From Episyrphus balteatus (lineage: Eukaryota > Arthropoda > Insecta > Diptera > Syrphidae), in contig NC_079136.1 of the NCBI RefSeq assembly GCF_945859705.1, positions 99,430,051-99,494,050 on the forward strand: 64,000 nt of DNA. Reading direction: 5' to 3'. The position numbers and the translations under genes were made by a program. The notes below the pieces were generated by a model. The model searched no databases and had not been told where the DNA came from. It worked only from the letters and a program-made list of their open reading frames with translations. Positions 34,375 through 43,805 of this stretch are shown one piece after another (positions within the stretch are counted from its first letter, which is position 1; every line of letters begins with the position of its first letter).

Positions 34375-34597
34375 TGTGGTAGCTTCGGATGAATAGAAAC
34401 TACTTCTTTGAATTCTTTAATAGAACTGATTTAATTTTATTTTTTAAGCACTATTTATATCAAAAAGTTTGTTTACATTCGATAAACAAACTTTGCACAG
34501 AATAGGTGATTAATATAAAATTTGTTCTTAAAGTAAAATAATATTTAAAAATGATTTTAAAACTAAGTGGATTTTATGAATTTCATGAATCGCCACA
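34375..34597 (-). repeat. 3' LTR of gypsy element
   Basis: 223 bp, no difference seen from the 5' LTR at 38651-38873. It has the same inverted termini TGTGG/CCACA. It would supply the polyadenylation region: AATAAA in U3 just upstream of the R start and ATTAAA within R. Confidence 0.95.
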
Positions 34598-34610
34598 GTA
34601 CTCGCCCTCT
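34598..34610 (-). other. Polypurine tract
   Basis: Read on the minus strand, AGAGGGCGAG lies directly before the 3' LTR, overlapping the pol stop codon by a base or two. Purine-rich and correctly placed to prime plus-strand DNA synthesis, though interrupted by one C and followed by TAC. Confidence 0.6.
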
Positions 34611-37600
34611 AGTGACAACGATATCTGTCTGGAATATGGACACGTCTACCGCTTCTTGTAGTCTGAGTGATTGGCATCTGAGGTGGAGTAGGTGTTAAAT
34701 TTCTTTCTTGGATTTGGTGTTGATCATTTAAAAGAAATGCTGGTTTGAGGCGATCAATGGAGATGTTTTTCTGATGTCCTTTGATTTCTAGTGTGAAGTA
34801 TTTGCTTGTTTTTGATTTCACTAGATATGGGCCATCATAAGGTTGTTGTAGTGGTTTTTTTACTGCATCGTTACGAACAAAAACATGACTTGAATGTTGA
34901 AGGTTCTTATCGATGAAAATTTTGGTTGAACCATGACGTTCAGGTTGAATAGGCTTAATATTTTGCATATTATCTCGAAATTTGTTGAGAAAATCATGGC
35001 TTGATGAAGAGTCAGTTGCAATAAACATATCGCTTGGGAGTCTCAATGTTGTTCCATAGACAAGTTCAGCTAAAGTTGCTTTAAAGTCTTCTTGTAGGGA
35101 TGATCTTAGGCCGAGCAGAACAATTGGGAGTTTGGCAACCCAATCTTCTGTTCCATGACATTTTATTGCTGCCTTCAGAGTTCGGTGGAATCGTTCTATC
35201 ATTCCATTTGCCTGGGGATGATAAGGCGATGAACGGTGTCTCTTGATGCCCAGAAGTTTTGACAGTTCATTGAAAAGAGAGGATTCAAACTGTCTTCCTT
35301 GGTCCGTCACGATTTCTTTAGGGATTCCAAACCTGGAAATCCATCCAGAAAGAAAAGCTGTTGCCACTGTTTCGGCGGTGATGTCTGGTATTGGAATAAC
35401 TTCTGGCCATCTTGTGAAACGATCAATACAGGTTAGGGCATACGAGTTTCCGGCTGAGTATGGTAAGGGTCCAATAAGATCAAGATGAACATGATGAAAT
35501 CTTTCTTCGGGAGGTGAAAAATTTGCAATTGGAGATCGGATATGATGTTGAATCTTGCTTTTTTGGCAGCTTAGGCACGTTTGAGACCATTTGCGACAAT
35601 CCTTCTTCAAGTCAGGCCATATGTATCGTTCTTTTATCATCTGGGTAGTTTTCTTAACACTGGGATGTGACATGTTGTGGATTGTATTGAAAACTTGACG
35701 TCGTAGATCTGATGGAATGTATGGTCGTGCTTTGCCTGTTGAAATATCACAAAAGATTTGGTGATTTGTATCTGGTAGAGTGATTTGCTTCAACTGTAGA
35801 GACGAAGAAGTAGAGTTGAGGAGGTTCTTGAGTTCTTCATCGGTTTGTTGCTTATGAGATACATCGTTGTAATCGATTGAGGATGGTGAAGAAATGGCGT
35901 TAAGTCTGGATAAAGCATCAGCGACTACGTTGTCTTTGCCGCTGATGTGAACTATATCAGTTGTAAACTGTCCGATGAAGTCCAAATGTCTGAGTTGACG
36001 AGGGCTTGATTTCTCTGGCTTTTGTTGAAAAGCGAAAGTAAGAGGTTTGTGGTCAGTGTAGAGAACGAACTTTCTTCCTTCCACCATATGCTGGAAATGC
36101 TTGATTGCCATGTAAGCACTTAGCAGCTCTCGGTCATAGGCACTATATTTCCTTTGTGTAGGTGAAAACTTTTTTGAGAAGAAGCCAAGAGGTTGCCAAT
36201 GGTTAGTGACAAGCTGTTGAACAAATGCACCTGCAGCAGTATCGGATGCATCTGTCATGATTGACAATGGAGCGTCAGAATCTGGATGTGCTAGGAGAGT
36301 TGAGTTGGCTAGAGCTTCTTTACAGGCTTGAAAAGCATTTTCTAGTTCGGCCATCCAATTGATAGGTGTGTTATCATTTTTCTTGTTGCCACATGGATAT
36401 GCATGAAGTGGAGCTTGGATTTGAGCAGCATTTGGAATAAAACGTCTGTAGAAGTTAAGCATGCCCAAAAATCTTCGGAGCTCTTGGACTGTTGATGGTT
36501 TCTTGTATGACATGATGTTTTCAACTTTGGATGGCAATGGTTTGAGTCCTTCTTCAGTGACAAGATAACCCAAGAAGCTTACGGATGATGATTGGAAAGT
36601 GCATTTGGAAGGATTGATGGTAAGACCAAATTCTCGAAAACGTTGGAAAAGTTGTTTGAGATGATTTTGGTGCTCTTCAGATGAGTTTGATGCGATTAGG
36701 AAGTCATCAATGTAAGGAAAACAGAAATCAAGGCCTCTGGTCACTTCATGAACGAATCGTTGAAAAGTTTGTGCAGCGTTGCACAGACCAAAAGTCATCA
36801 CCATGAACTCGAACAGTCCAAAAGGAGTGATGATAGCTGTTTTTGGGATATCTTCTGGTTCCACAGGGATCTGATGGTAGGCACGAGTCAGATCTATGAC
36901 GCTAAAGACTTTCTTTCCCTTCAGATGATGAGCAAAATCTCCAATGGGAGGCATGGGATAGCGATCTGAGATGGTTATCGCATTGAGTCTTCTATAGTCG
37001 CCACATGGACGCCAGTCACCATTTTTTTTCTTGACCATGTGAAGAGGACTCGCCCAGCTGCTCTTTGATGGTCGACAAATCCCTTGGTTGATCATGAACT
37101 CAAATTCTTGTTTGGCTGTCTTTAGCTGTTCTGGAGATAGACGCCTTGCTTTAGAAAACACAGGAGGTCCTTTTGTTTGGATGTGGTGTGTCACATTGTG
37201 CTTGGTTTTAGCCAACAGATTCGTCTTGGTGATGTCTTGAAATTCATTCAATAAATCGTAAATGAATGACGAAGGATTTATTGTTTGGATGTTTGCGGCA
37301 CTTGAAGATGTTGTTGCGCCAAAGCCATGTGTTTGAAGACTTGTTTTTCGATCAATTAGTTTCTTGTTTTTAACATCCACAAAAAGATCGAAAAAGGACA
37401 GGAAATCGGAACCAATGATTGGCTCGGTGACTTGGGCAATGATGAAAGGCCAGGTGAAGTTTCTTCGAAGACCAAGGTTGAGGGACATCAAACGCTCTCC
37501 ATAAGTTGGAATTTCATTTGCTGCATAGAGAACACGGTTCGATTGATTGTTCCGTTTTTCTATGCTTGATGGTGGAATGACGGAAATTGTGGCTCCAGTG

Positions 37601-37770
37601 TCAATGAGAAAACATTTATTTGAAGATTTCTCATTGACATAAAGGCGACTTATGGTGTCTGCGGGCTGGCTAGTCGCTGATTGCTGTCCGCAAATTAGTT
37701 TCCCGTCTGAAACTGGCAAGGTTCTTGGCACTTTCTTGCTTGTTTGCCAAATCGACGGTGGTAGTAGCAC
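34609..37770 (-). CDS. pol: Gypsy Pol polyprotein (PR-RT-RNase H-IN)
   Basis: An uninterrupted frame of 1053 codons from the GTG at 37770; real translation probably enters near 37698 by -1 frameshift from gag. Aspartic protease: FLIDTGATISVI with DTGA at 57-60. Reverse transcriptase: IDLTRAYHQI (Asp293) and YIDD at 353-356. RNase H: MTDASD (Asp507), YDRELL (Glu548) and YTDHKPL (Asp573). Integrase: zinc ligands His698, His702, Cys732, Cys735; catalytic Asp764, Asp823 and Glu859 with the classic 35-residue spacing between the last two; a GPY-type motif (YDGPYLV) near 979-983. All catalytic residues are present, so the enzyme could work. It copies element RNA to DNA in particles and integrates it. 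No chromodomain and no envelope gene follow. Confidence 0.97.
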   Translation of the reverse strand: MLLPPSIWQTSKKVPRTLPVSDGKLICGQQSATSQPADTISRLYVNEKSSNKCFLIDTGATISVIPPSSIEKRNNQSNRVLYAANEIPTYGERLMSLNLGLRRNFTWPFIIAQVTEPIIGSDFLSFFDLFVDVKNKKLIDRKTSLQTHGFGATTSSSAANIQTINPSSFIYDLLNEFQDITKTNLLAKTKHNVTHHIQTKGPPVFSKARRLSPEQLKTAKQEFEFMINQGICRPSKSSWASPLHMVKKKNGDWRPCGDYRRLNAITISDRYPMPPIGDFAHHLKGKKVFSVIDLTRAYHQIPVEPEDIPKTAIITPFGLFEFMVMTFGLCNAAQTFQRFVHEVTRGLDFCFPYIDDFLIASNSSEEHQNHLKQLFQRFREFGLTINPSKCTFQSSSVSFLGYLVTEEGLKPLPSKVENIMSYKKPSTVQELRRFLGMLNFYRRFIPNAAQIQAPLHAYPCGNKKNDNTPINWMAELENAFQACKEALANSTLLAHPDSDAPLSIMTDASDTAAGAFVQQLVTNHWQPLGFFSKKFSPTQRKYSAYDRELLSAYMAIKHFQHMVEGRKFVLYTDHKPLTFAFQQKPEKSSPRQLRHLDFIGQFTTDIVHISGKDNVVADALSRLNAISSPSSIDYNDVSHKQQTDEELKNLLNSTSSSLQLKQITLPDTNHQIFCDISTGKARPYIPSDLRRQVFNTIHNMSHPSVKKTTQMIKERYIWPDLKKDCRKWSQTCLSCQKSKIQHHIRSPIANFSPPEERFHHVHLDLIGPLPYSAGNSYALTCIDRFTRWPEVIPIPDITAETVATAFLSGWISRFGIPKEIVTDQGRQFESSLFNELSKLLGIKRHRSSPYHPQANGMIERFHRTLKAAIKCHGTEDWVAKLPIVLLGLRSSLQEDFKATLAELVYGTTLRLPSDMFIATDSSSSHDFLNKFRDNMQNIKPIQPERHGSTKIFIDKNLQHSSHVFVRNDAVKKPLQQPYDGPYLVKSKTSKYFTLEIKGHQKNISIDRLKPAFLLNDQHQIQERNLTPTPPQMPITQTTRSGRRVHIPDRYRCH
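37645..37704 (-). promoter_or_regulatory. -1 ribosomal frameshift signal (gag-pol)
   Basis: On the minus strand the gag frame ends ACG GGA AAC TAA: the heptamer G GGA AAC (37704-37698) has the canonical X XXY YYZ form and directly abuts the gag stop. Slipping back one base reads GGG AAA CTA, the pol frame. After a 5 base spacer comes TGCGG (37692-37688), complementary to CCGCA (37664-37660). The loop word GCGACT (37677-37672) is complementary to AGTCGC (37650-37645), so an H-type pseudoknot is possible. Confidence 0.75.
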
Positions 37771-38459
37771 ATTTTTTGATTTCTTGACTTTGATTTATTC
37801 CGGATAAAATTTTTGGAACGTGAAGAGCTTCGGCTTCTGGATACTTTAAGTTGCTCAATATCCTTTTGAAGAGAAGCAATCTGATTTTTTAACTCAGAAA
37901 TTTCAGAAACATTGGAGGGCTTTGAGACAGAAGCAACATCTGAATTGGAATAAACGTCAGAAATTTTATCTGCCATTTCTGCCAAAGTCTTGAGTTCTTG
38001 GTTGGCACTACACGACAGGATGGACTGGGTGGTGTTCGGGAGCTGCTTCATCCATAAGGTTCTGAGGATGTCTTCAGAAATAGTGGATGACGCAAGCTCT
38101 CTCATCTTAGAAAGCAGCTGAGTTGGTCGTCTTCCATCGAGAGTAATGCCACTGAGAAGGGTCTGGAGTCTTTTCTGCTCAGATTCTTGAAATGCTGCTA
38201 GAAGTCGATTCTTCAGACCATTGTATTTTTCTGTAGCAGGAGGGCTGGTGACTACATCTCGAACTTCGGTCAGGACATCTGCTTCAAGGTTTCCAACAAG
38301 AGTGAAATACTTTGTGACATCAGATGTGATTGCACTAGTGTGGAACTGGGCTTCAAGCTGGAGGAACCACAGGTCAGGGCTCCGCTTCCAGAATGGTGGC
38401 ACTTTGATGGAAACTCTGCCAATAACCTCTTCTTGGACCTTGTCAACGGTGTCAGGCAT
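37695..38459 (-). CDS. gag: Gypsy Gag protein
   Basis: 254 residues from the ATG at 38459; the frame is open farther upstream to about 38600 but without another ATG. Residues ~18-165 form the capsid-like region common in arthropod gypsy Gags (VPPFWKRSPDLWFLQLEAQF, then LRTLWMKQLP). Residues ~186-206 look coiled-coil (ELKNQIASLQKDIEQLK), followed by an Arg/Ser-rich basic stretch. The end carries a C-x2-H-x9-C-x3-C finger (Cys231, His234, Cys244, Cys248; CYYHRRFGKQARKC) that should bind RNA. It would assemble particles and package element RNA. The stop lies right after the slippery heptamer, and the pol frame overlaps by 76 bases. Confidence 0.95.
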   Translation of the reverse strand: MPDTVDKVQEEVIGRVSIKVPPFWKRSPDLWFLQLEAQFHTSAITSDVTKYFTLVGNLEADVLTEVRDVVTSPPATEKYNGLKNRLLAAFQESEQKRLQTLLSGITLDGRRPTQLLSKMRELASSTISEDILRTLWMKQLPNTTQSILSCSANQELKTLAEMADKISDVYSNSDVASVSKPSNVSEISELKNQIASLQKDIEQLKVSRSRSSSRSKNFIRNKSKSRNQKMCYYHRRFGKQARKCQEPCQFQTGN

Positions 38460-38493
38460 TGTGTTGGTGTCAACTGTCGTATGGGTTAATGAT

Positions 38494-38624
38494 GGCACCT
38501 TACCGTTGGTCGGGGGATACCTTCTTAACTGTGTGTGAATGTTTTGTGTGAGGCACCTTACCGTGGGTCGGGGGATACCTTGTAAATTGAGTGTGGTACC
38601 TTACCGTTGGTCGGGGGATACCTA
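38494..38624 (-). repeat. Three 30 bp repeats in the gypsy leader
   Basis: The unit GGCACCTTACCGTTGGTCGG plus GGGATACCTT (plus-strand sense) occurs at 38494-38523, 38552-38581 and 38595-38624, spaced 58 and 43 bp, with two or three substitutions between copies. It lies in the untranslated leader between the 5' LTR and the gag ATG. Role unknown; packaging/dimerisation, a protein-binding cluster or an insulator-like array are possibilities. Confidence 0.9.
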
Positions 38625-38636
38625 TTAGAGTGTTTA

Positions 38637-38650
38637 CTCGGGGTCACCAA
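38637..38650 (-). other. Primer-binding site
   Basis: One base after the 5' LTR the minus strand reads TGGTGACCCCGAG. The leading TGG complements the CCA end of a tRNA. The donor tRNA was not identified. Confidence 0.7.
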
Positions 38651-38873
38651 TGTGGTAGCTTCGGATGAATAGAAACTACTTCTTTGAATTCTTTAATAGA
38701 ACTGATTTAATTTTATTTTTTAAGCACTATTTATATCAAAAAGTTTGTTTACATTCGATAAACAAACTTTGCACAGAATAGGTGATTAATATAAAATTTG
38801 TTCTTAAAGTAAAATAATATTTAAAAATGATTTTAAAACTAAGTGGATTTTATGAATTTCATGAATCGCCACA
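38651..38873 (-). repeat. 5' LTR of gypsy element
   Basis: 223 bp, TGTGG...CCACA, seemingly identical to the 3' LTR. Contains the promoter described separately. The target duplication GTGC follows at 38874-38877. Confidence 0.95.
38700..38735 (-). promoter_or_regulatory. LTR promoter: TATA box and initiator
   Basis: On the minus strand TATAAATAG starts at 38735 and TCAGTT (38705-38700) follows, placing the initiator A at 38703, 32 bases from the first T of the TATA box. Both spacing and words match insect core promoters, so the R region should start at 38703. Confidence 0.75.
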
Positions 38874-38877
38874 GTGC

Positions 38878-39180
38878 TAAGTAATAATTGGTACAAAATG
38901 GCATATCTACCAACTTTTTTTTCAAAAATTGTTTTTAAAAAATATTTTGTTTTTTAATAACGGATCTAACGATTTTGAATTGTTCTTTTTTTCTAAAAAT
39001 GCATCTTAATGAAAGATATCAAATTGCATACTTTTTTTGGAGCTCAAATTCATTTAAAATGTTGATTCTTTCATTTGAAAACCGAATTTTATAGAGTTAC
39101 CAAATTTGTGAATAAAAAGTAGAAGTAAGAAAGTAAGTAACTTGAACTCTAAGAGCATGGGTTGCACCCAGTAGTAACGA
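38878..39180 (+). repeat. RepA copy interrupted by the gypsy element (3' part)
   Basis: Continues the copy broken at 34374: CAAAATGGCATATCTACC, AACGGATCTAACGATTTTG and the tail AGAGCATGGGTTGCACCCAG. Diverged compared with copies at 39.7 and 46.7 kb. Confidence 0.75.
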
Positions 39181-39725
39181 GAAAACTAAAAACCAAGACT
39201 ATTTACCAAAAAGGTAAGAAAATCGTATAACGAACCCGAAAAATTATGTCAATTTTTTACGGAATTAGTATAACTGTGATAAAAATATAAAAGTTAATGC
39301 CGTTACTGCGGCTAATAGAAGAGCGATTCTACAACTCATGTCAAATTAAATTCACATGACTTAACTCTGCCGCCAAATTAAAAGACACAGTGAACTTGAA
39401 GCCATTAAAGTTAAAGAAAAATAAAACCGGTTAATCCCGGTTAACATAAAGTAAGGCATGTTTTGTCCTCTGAGAAAAAAAAATTACTTTAGACGGTCCC
39501 GAAGTCTTTTAGTATTATTTTTATGATCCAAAGCATATTTCTCCTTTCGTAAATCTTGATAGTTGATAGTAATAGTTAAAGCCTAACTAACAACGAAAAA
39601 TAAATTATAATTCTTTATGAAAACAGCACGAGCCACTATCATAATGTCGCAGACCATTATTGACAGACAATTTATAGAATACCGAAATCCTTTGATCCTT
39701 AAATGAAAGTCACATCAGTGTTTCT
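39181..39725. other. No gene seen
   Basis: AT-rich spacer between two RepA copies. Confidence 0.5.
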
Positions 39726-40725
39726 TTTTTTACTTGCGATATAGGTACTATAGGGCAAGTTTAGGATTCGTAAAAAAAATCGAACTCGAGATAACAATTT
39801 AACATGACATTACGATGATGGAGAATGCCAAAAAAGTGGGTCCGGCAATTCTGTCTGTCTGTCTGTCTGTCTGTCTCTATCTGGAGCTGCAGCCTAAACG
39901 AGTGAAGTGATTTTCTTCAAACTTGGTAGTTAGCAGTTTTTGGTGATTCCCTAGAGGGGAAATTGAAATTTTTTTTTTATGACCAAAACTAACGGTACCT
40001 GCCATATAACGGAAATAGAAAAGTTAATTTTTTTCAAAAACGGCTCTAACGATTTTGATTAAAATTTTTGTGTGTAGTACAACACATAAGAGCCAACTTT
40101 TTAAATAAAAAAAATATTTTTTGTACCGTTATTAACGGTACCTGTCATAGAACGGTTTTTTTCGTTTCTGAATATCTCGTACAACATTAACCCGATTCAA
40201 ATGAAAATTTTTATACAAAACTGTGTAAGTAAAGATAATATTAAAATTTTAGAAAATTTTCAAAAAACGCATTTTTGGTTTTTTAAAAAATATTTCAAAA
40301 TTTTTTTTTGAAAAATCAATTTTTTGAAAACGGATTAATGAAAAATTTTGAAATTTAGTTTTAATGTGTAAATTAATTATTTCTTCAAAATGGCATCCCA
40401 ACTTTTTTTTTGAAAAATGTTAAAAAATTTTTATATATAAAAAACTATTTTTTTAAAAAACGGCTCCTACAATTTTCGAAAAATTTTTTCTAAAAATACC
40501 TTTTTATACAAGAAATAAAATGGCATATTTGTTTTTTTTTTTTTAAGATAATTTAAAACGGAGTTTAATTAATTATAAAAACAGATTTAATTTTTTTATA
40601 CTACTTATGAAATTTCTTCAAAATATCAAATTTTTAATTTCTTGAATAAAAAGCTTTAACATTATAGTTACTTTAAGCATAAGAGCAAGTACGTGCGACC
40701 CCAGTAGTGCAATTTATTTTAATAG
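39726..40725 (+). repeat. RepA copy, full length
   Basis: Starts TTGCGATATAGGTACTATAG and ends ACGTGCGACCCCAGTAGTGC; one contiguous ~1 kb copy with a short (GTCT)n array near 39850. With the copy at 46715 it defines the likely full-length form. It has internal degenerate repeats (AACGGCTCTAACGATTTT near 40040, 40460) and pairs of GGTACCTGCCATA-like words. No ORF. Confidence 0.85.
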
Positions 40726-40879
40726 CAAAATCTTCACAATCAACGTACCTACGCAAAGCACGACGACCGACCGACGGAGGGTGACATGCATTTTTTTAAA
40801 TTTTCGTCACTGTATTGTCATGTGAGACTTTTACATATGTATTGGAGTTATTTTTGGAACCAAAGTGACACGTTTTCCT

Positions 40880-41060
40880 TTTAACCGACTTCCAAAAAGA
40901 AAGAGGTTTTCAATGCGTCTGTATTTTTTTTTTTGTTGACTTTTACCTACAAACGACTGGGTGAACCGATTTTGATAGGACTGGTTTCTTCCCATTTCAA
41001 TTTGGTCCAGTTCCGATTAGGGCATCAGGCATGAAAAACCTGTTAGGTATCCTAAGTTTC
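40880..41060 (+). repeat. Dispersed repeat (ACCGACTTCC type)
   Basis: Starts TTTTAACCGACTTCCAAAAA and contains GGTTTTCAATGCGTCTGTAT, a T-run and CTGGGTGAACCGATTTTGAT. From general experience this word order recurs in many insect genomes; no second copy exists in this window. Confidence 0.5.
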
Positions 41061-41127
41061 GATCCAAAAGTCGTTTTTTTATAACATAAAAATGATTATT
41101 GCTTTTCCAATCGCAAATATGTTGTTA

Positions 41128-41385
41128 TTACATAGCTCCTGTTTCTGTTCCAATTAAAACATATTTTGTTTTAATGTCCAGGATACAAAATTTAAATCGA
41201 AACCTAAAAAAATTCAGAAAAGGGTTTGTAGATTGTAGAATGCCATACAAATATGTATCCTGAACAGTACCTACAAGGTGAAATAGAAATTGGTTACCTT
41301 TAAAAATAAAGAAATCTACACCGAGTTCTCGCTCCATGATGCGTTCTATAGTTCTAAAGTACTTATTTTTTATAACAAATAACAA
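41128..41385 (-). other. Unrecognised 85-codon ORF
   Basis: Starts MLFVIKNKYFRTIERIMERE and continues without a recognisable domain. It may be part of the repeat that precedes it. Confidence 0.15.
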
Positions 41386-41531
41386 AAAGCAGCATTAAAA
41401 AAAAAAACTTAAAGCAAACACTATTTTGTTTACATGCTTCCAAAAGAATCCTATTGATTGATAAAAAAAAAAGAATTAAATTTAAATGTTTATTTCATTG
41501 TTTATGTAAATTCAGATGAAATAAAAATCCG

Positions 41532-41666
41532 ATGACTTTCAAACTCGGCATGCTACCAGCACTGCCAAAAACATGGACGATGCCCATGATTCATGAAGCT
41601 TCAAGAAAACAAATGCCGGCCGGCAACGGGCCGCCCGCCAACTACATCCATTCGTGTAGCAAGTAA
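41532..41666 (+). CDS. Small GC-rich ORF (44 codons), hypothetical
   Basis: ATG at 41532 to TAA at 41664-41666, in a conspicuously GC-rich patch (GCCGGCCGGCAACGGGCCGC) within very AT-rich DNA. Reads MTFKLGMLPALPKTWTMPMI, then ASRKQMPAGNGPPANYIHSC. There is no signal peptide or domain, and the patch could equally be a relic of a foreign repeat or of a tRNA-derived element on the minus strand. Confidence 0.25.
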   Translation: MTFKLGMLPALPKTWTMPMIHEASRKQMPAGNGPPANYIHSCSK

Positions 41667-42517
41667 AATTAAACAAACAAGAAGTATGGTTCGGAATTTA
41701 TTGGTGTCCATGAAAATCTATAAATCAATTATCAATTGAAACAAAAAAATAATTTTCTATATAAATACAGATGCATTATGATGTATTTTTCACTTTATGT
41801 GTATGTGGAATGTGTGTTCTTACAGATATATTTACATATATTTTGCGGATATTTTTTTTTTTTTGTTTAATTTGTTAAAGAATTTATTAGCAACAAGATG
41901 ATATTATTTGAAGGTATGTATTTTCTTAATTAGATATTTTTATTAGAATATTATAAAGATTTGAAATAATTATGACTATGCGGCTCGCCTCTGCTTAGCA
42001 CAAATTTAAATTGTGTAAAAACAAAACAAAAATATTCTGAAACATAACGAAATTAACAACTTTGGAAATTTCATATAGAATTCATTGTATTTTAAAATGT
42101 GTAGCGTTCGAAAACTTTTTGAAACTTCATGGCATGCTGGCATCTAGAAAAAATTGTTGACACACGATACATGGTCTTGCCCTAAATTAATTTGTCTGGT
42201 TTTGAAAGTTTATATGAATCCATGTAACCAAAATATGCACTTAAAGTTTAAGTTTCTACCTAGTGCATTTTTTGTCAGAAGACAAAAATGAATCCATCTT
42301 AAGATCAACTTTTTCGAATCGTGGAAGAAAAATCAATGATGTGGCAATAATTTTTTCTGGATGTCATCCTTATGTAAAAAAGAACTGGATTGTTGATGCA
42401 CTTAATTTTAAGCTACTCCACCAGGGTCTACAAGAATTTCACGTCTTAAACCAAAGACCCATTCTCCTTTTCTTTAAGAAATTCTTTTATGAATTTTAAA
42501 AAGCTTTGATACTCCAA

Positions 42518-42860
42518 GCAAACTAGTACCAGTCGTGCATTTTATTAAGAATAAACCTGAAAAAACTCCATAAAAAGAATAACTTAGCGAAAAATGCAAT
42601 ATCATTTTCTAATAAAATTAATTCATCGAAAAAAAAACTTTATAAAAGTTTTATATGTATTGAAAAACAAAAAAAAATACTATTACGAGCAAGATAATGT
42701 TTGAAATCAAAAATTTAAAAAGCAAAATAAAATGGACATAGGTCGCACGCACTTGCTCTTATTGTGATTTTTTTTGAAAAAAAAAAAAAAAAATACATAT
42801 ATCACTAAAACGATTTTTTAAAAAAGTAATTTTTTACATTATCAAATTCGTTATAGATTA
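42518..42860. repeat. RepA tail fragments facing each other
   Basis: A plus-oriented tail end (CCAGTCGTGCATTTTATT near 42530) and, ~190 bp on, a minus-oriented tail (AAAATGGACATAGGTCGCAC near 42730). Only tails remain, again in inverted arrangement. Confidence 0.5.
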
Positions 42861-43445
42861 CAAAAAAGTTTTGATGCCATTTTTATTTACCTATGTTACG
42901 AAATTTTTTGAAAGAATATTATTCTTTTAAATTATAAGAAAGAAGGTCTACGCAATATATTACGCGAATGACCAGAAAGCAAGAAACGGCAAAGCCATAT
43001 TCCATGATCCCGAAAAACTTTTTTTCTTTATGTTTTGACATCGCAAAAATTATCAACGTGACTTGCTTTCCATTTTATTGTCCCTTGAAGGCAAAGGTAT
43101 AAAAATACAAATTAGCTCATTAATCCTCTCCGAGCTTCTCGCCAATACCCCCTTCAATTTGAAAGTACACTGAGGGATATACCGCAACGTTAATGTAACA
43201 TGGTCAACGTTCAATGTTTGAAAAACTTGAAGTTGAAACAACTTAAAACAGTTTTTAAATTATTTTAAGACTTTAGATTTAATTGCAGTTTATGACACTT
43301 ACTTCCAACGGTTAGAAAGCTTAATGGTAAAGCGGCTGCCAATTTTTGCTTTTTTTTATTTGAATTGATGTTTTTTTTTCAAATTTGAAACAACTTTAAT
43401 ATAAGGATTTTTTATGATTAAAAACCACTTTAAACTAACTTCGTT
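42861..43445. other. No gene seen
   Basis: AT-rich. ACACTGAGGGATATACCGC near 43168 begins like MITE family 2 but has no matching right end. Confidence 0.5.
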
Positions 43446-43805
43446 TTACCTATACTTCAATTTTAAAGTTATCGTCTTCAACGGAAAATCATTCTGAAAA
43501 ATAGTTAAATCAATTTGGTTTTTGTTGATTTTATATTGTTGTTGGAAAATGTGTGAAAGCAAAAAAGGTTTGACGCTTTGCAAATACTGCTTGAAAAGAT
43601 AGAGGCCACCTGATGCAAAACCAATACTTGCACTTTGGAGTAATGAACCCCTTCGAATTGCTTGCCATTTACCAGAAATGTCTGGAGGGTAACAAACTCT
43701 ATACCTAATCAACCTTTTAACAAGAAAGTAGATGCTTTTTTTTCCACTGTGTTTATATCTAAAACTTAATTCAGTATTGCAAAACTTGCATATCTGCATA
43801 TACAT
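43446..43805 (-). pseudogene. Possible Merlin-like transposase fragment
   Basis: A 119-codon frame with a C-x2-C pair near the start (CKFCNTEL), then RLIRYRVCYPPDISGKWQA, IRRGSLLQSASIGFA and a hydrophobic/aromatic stretch. A cysteine pair, a cysteine after R-Y/W-R, then I-R-x-G-S-x-x-x-x-S followed by L-rich sequence is the layout of the N-terminal part of IS1595/Merlin transposases. The later cysteines and the DDE core are not seen. The match is to a pattern, not an alignment, so it may be fortuitous. Confidence 0.3.

Larger units (their letters stand above)
34375..38873 (-). mobile_element. Complete Ty3/gypsy LTR retrotransposon
   Basis: A 4499 bp element on the minus strand: two 223 bp LTRs identical by eye, beginning TGTGG and ending CCACA, a primer-binding site, gag, pol and a polypurine tract. 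There is no env. Gag and Pol both read open over full expected length, and the identical LTRs imply a very recent insertion, so it may be active. It is nested in a RepA copy with a GTGC target duplication. The Gag type with a C-x2-H-x9-C-x3-C finger is common in arthropod gypsy elements. Confidence 0.97.

Noticed and set aside
35243..35488. Plus-strand ORFs inside the gypsy element (also 36748-36969, 38221-38538)
   Set aside because: Shadows of the minus-strand pol and gag frames.
37771..37777. A AAA AAT slippery run at the gag/pol overlap
   Set aside because: It is not in the register X XXY YYZ of the gag frame; G GGA AAC at 37698-37704 is in register and abuts the stop.
37670..37879. 69-codon ORF overlapping gag and pol
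   Set aside because: It is in the third frame relative to both, has no gag or pol motifs, and the gag-to-pol shift is explained by the -1 heptamer.
38460..38498. Gag start at the GTG at 38498
   Set aside because: The first ATG in frame is at 38459; the upstream codons overlap the first leader repeat and are unlikely to be translated from a GTG.
41540..41590. tRNA-derived SINE head on the minus strand (GGTAGCATGCCGAG)
   Set aside because: Only a short box-A-like word is visible; no box B or tail was found.
43168..43260. Third copy of MITE family 2
   Set aside because: Only the left-end word ACACTGAGGG is shared; the interior and right end do not match.
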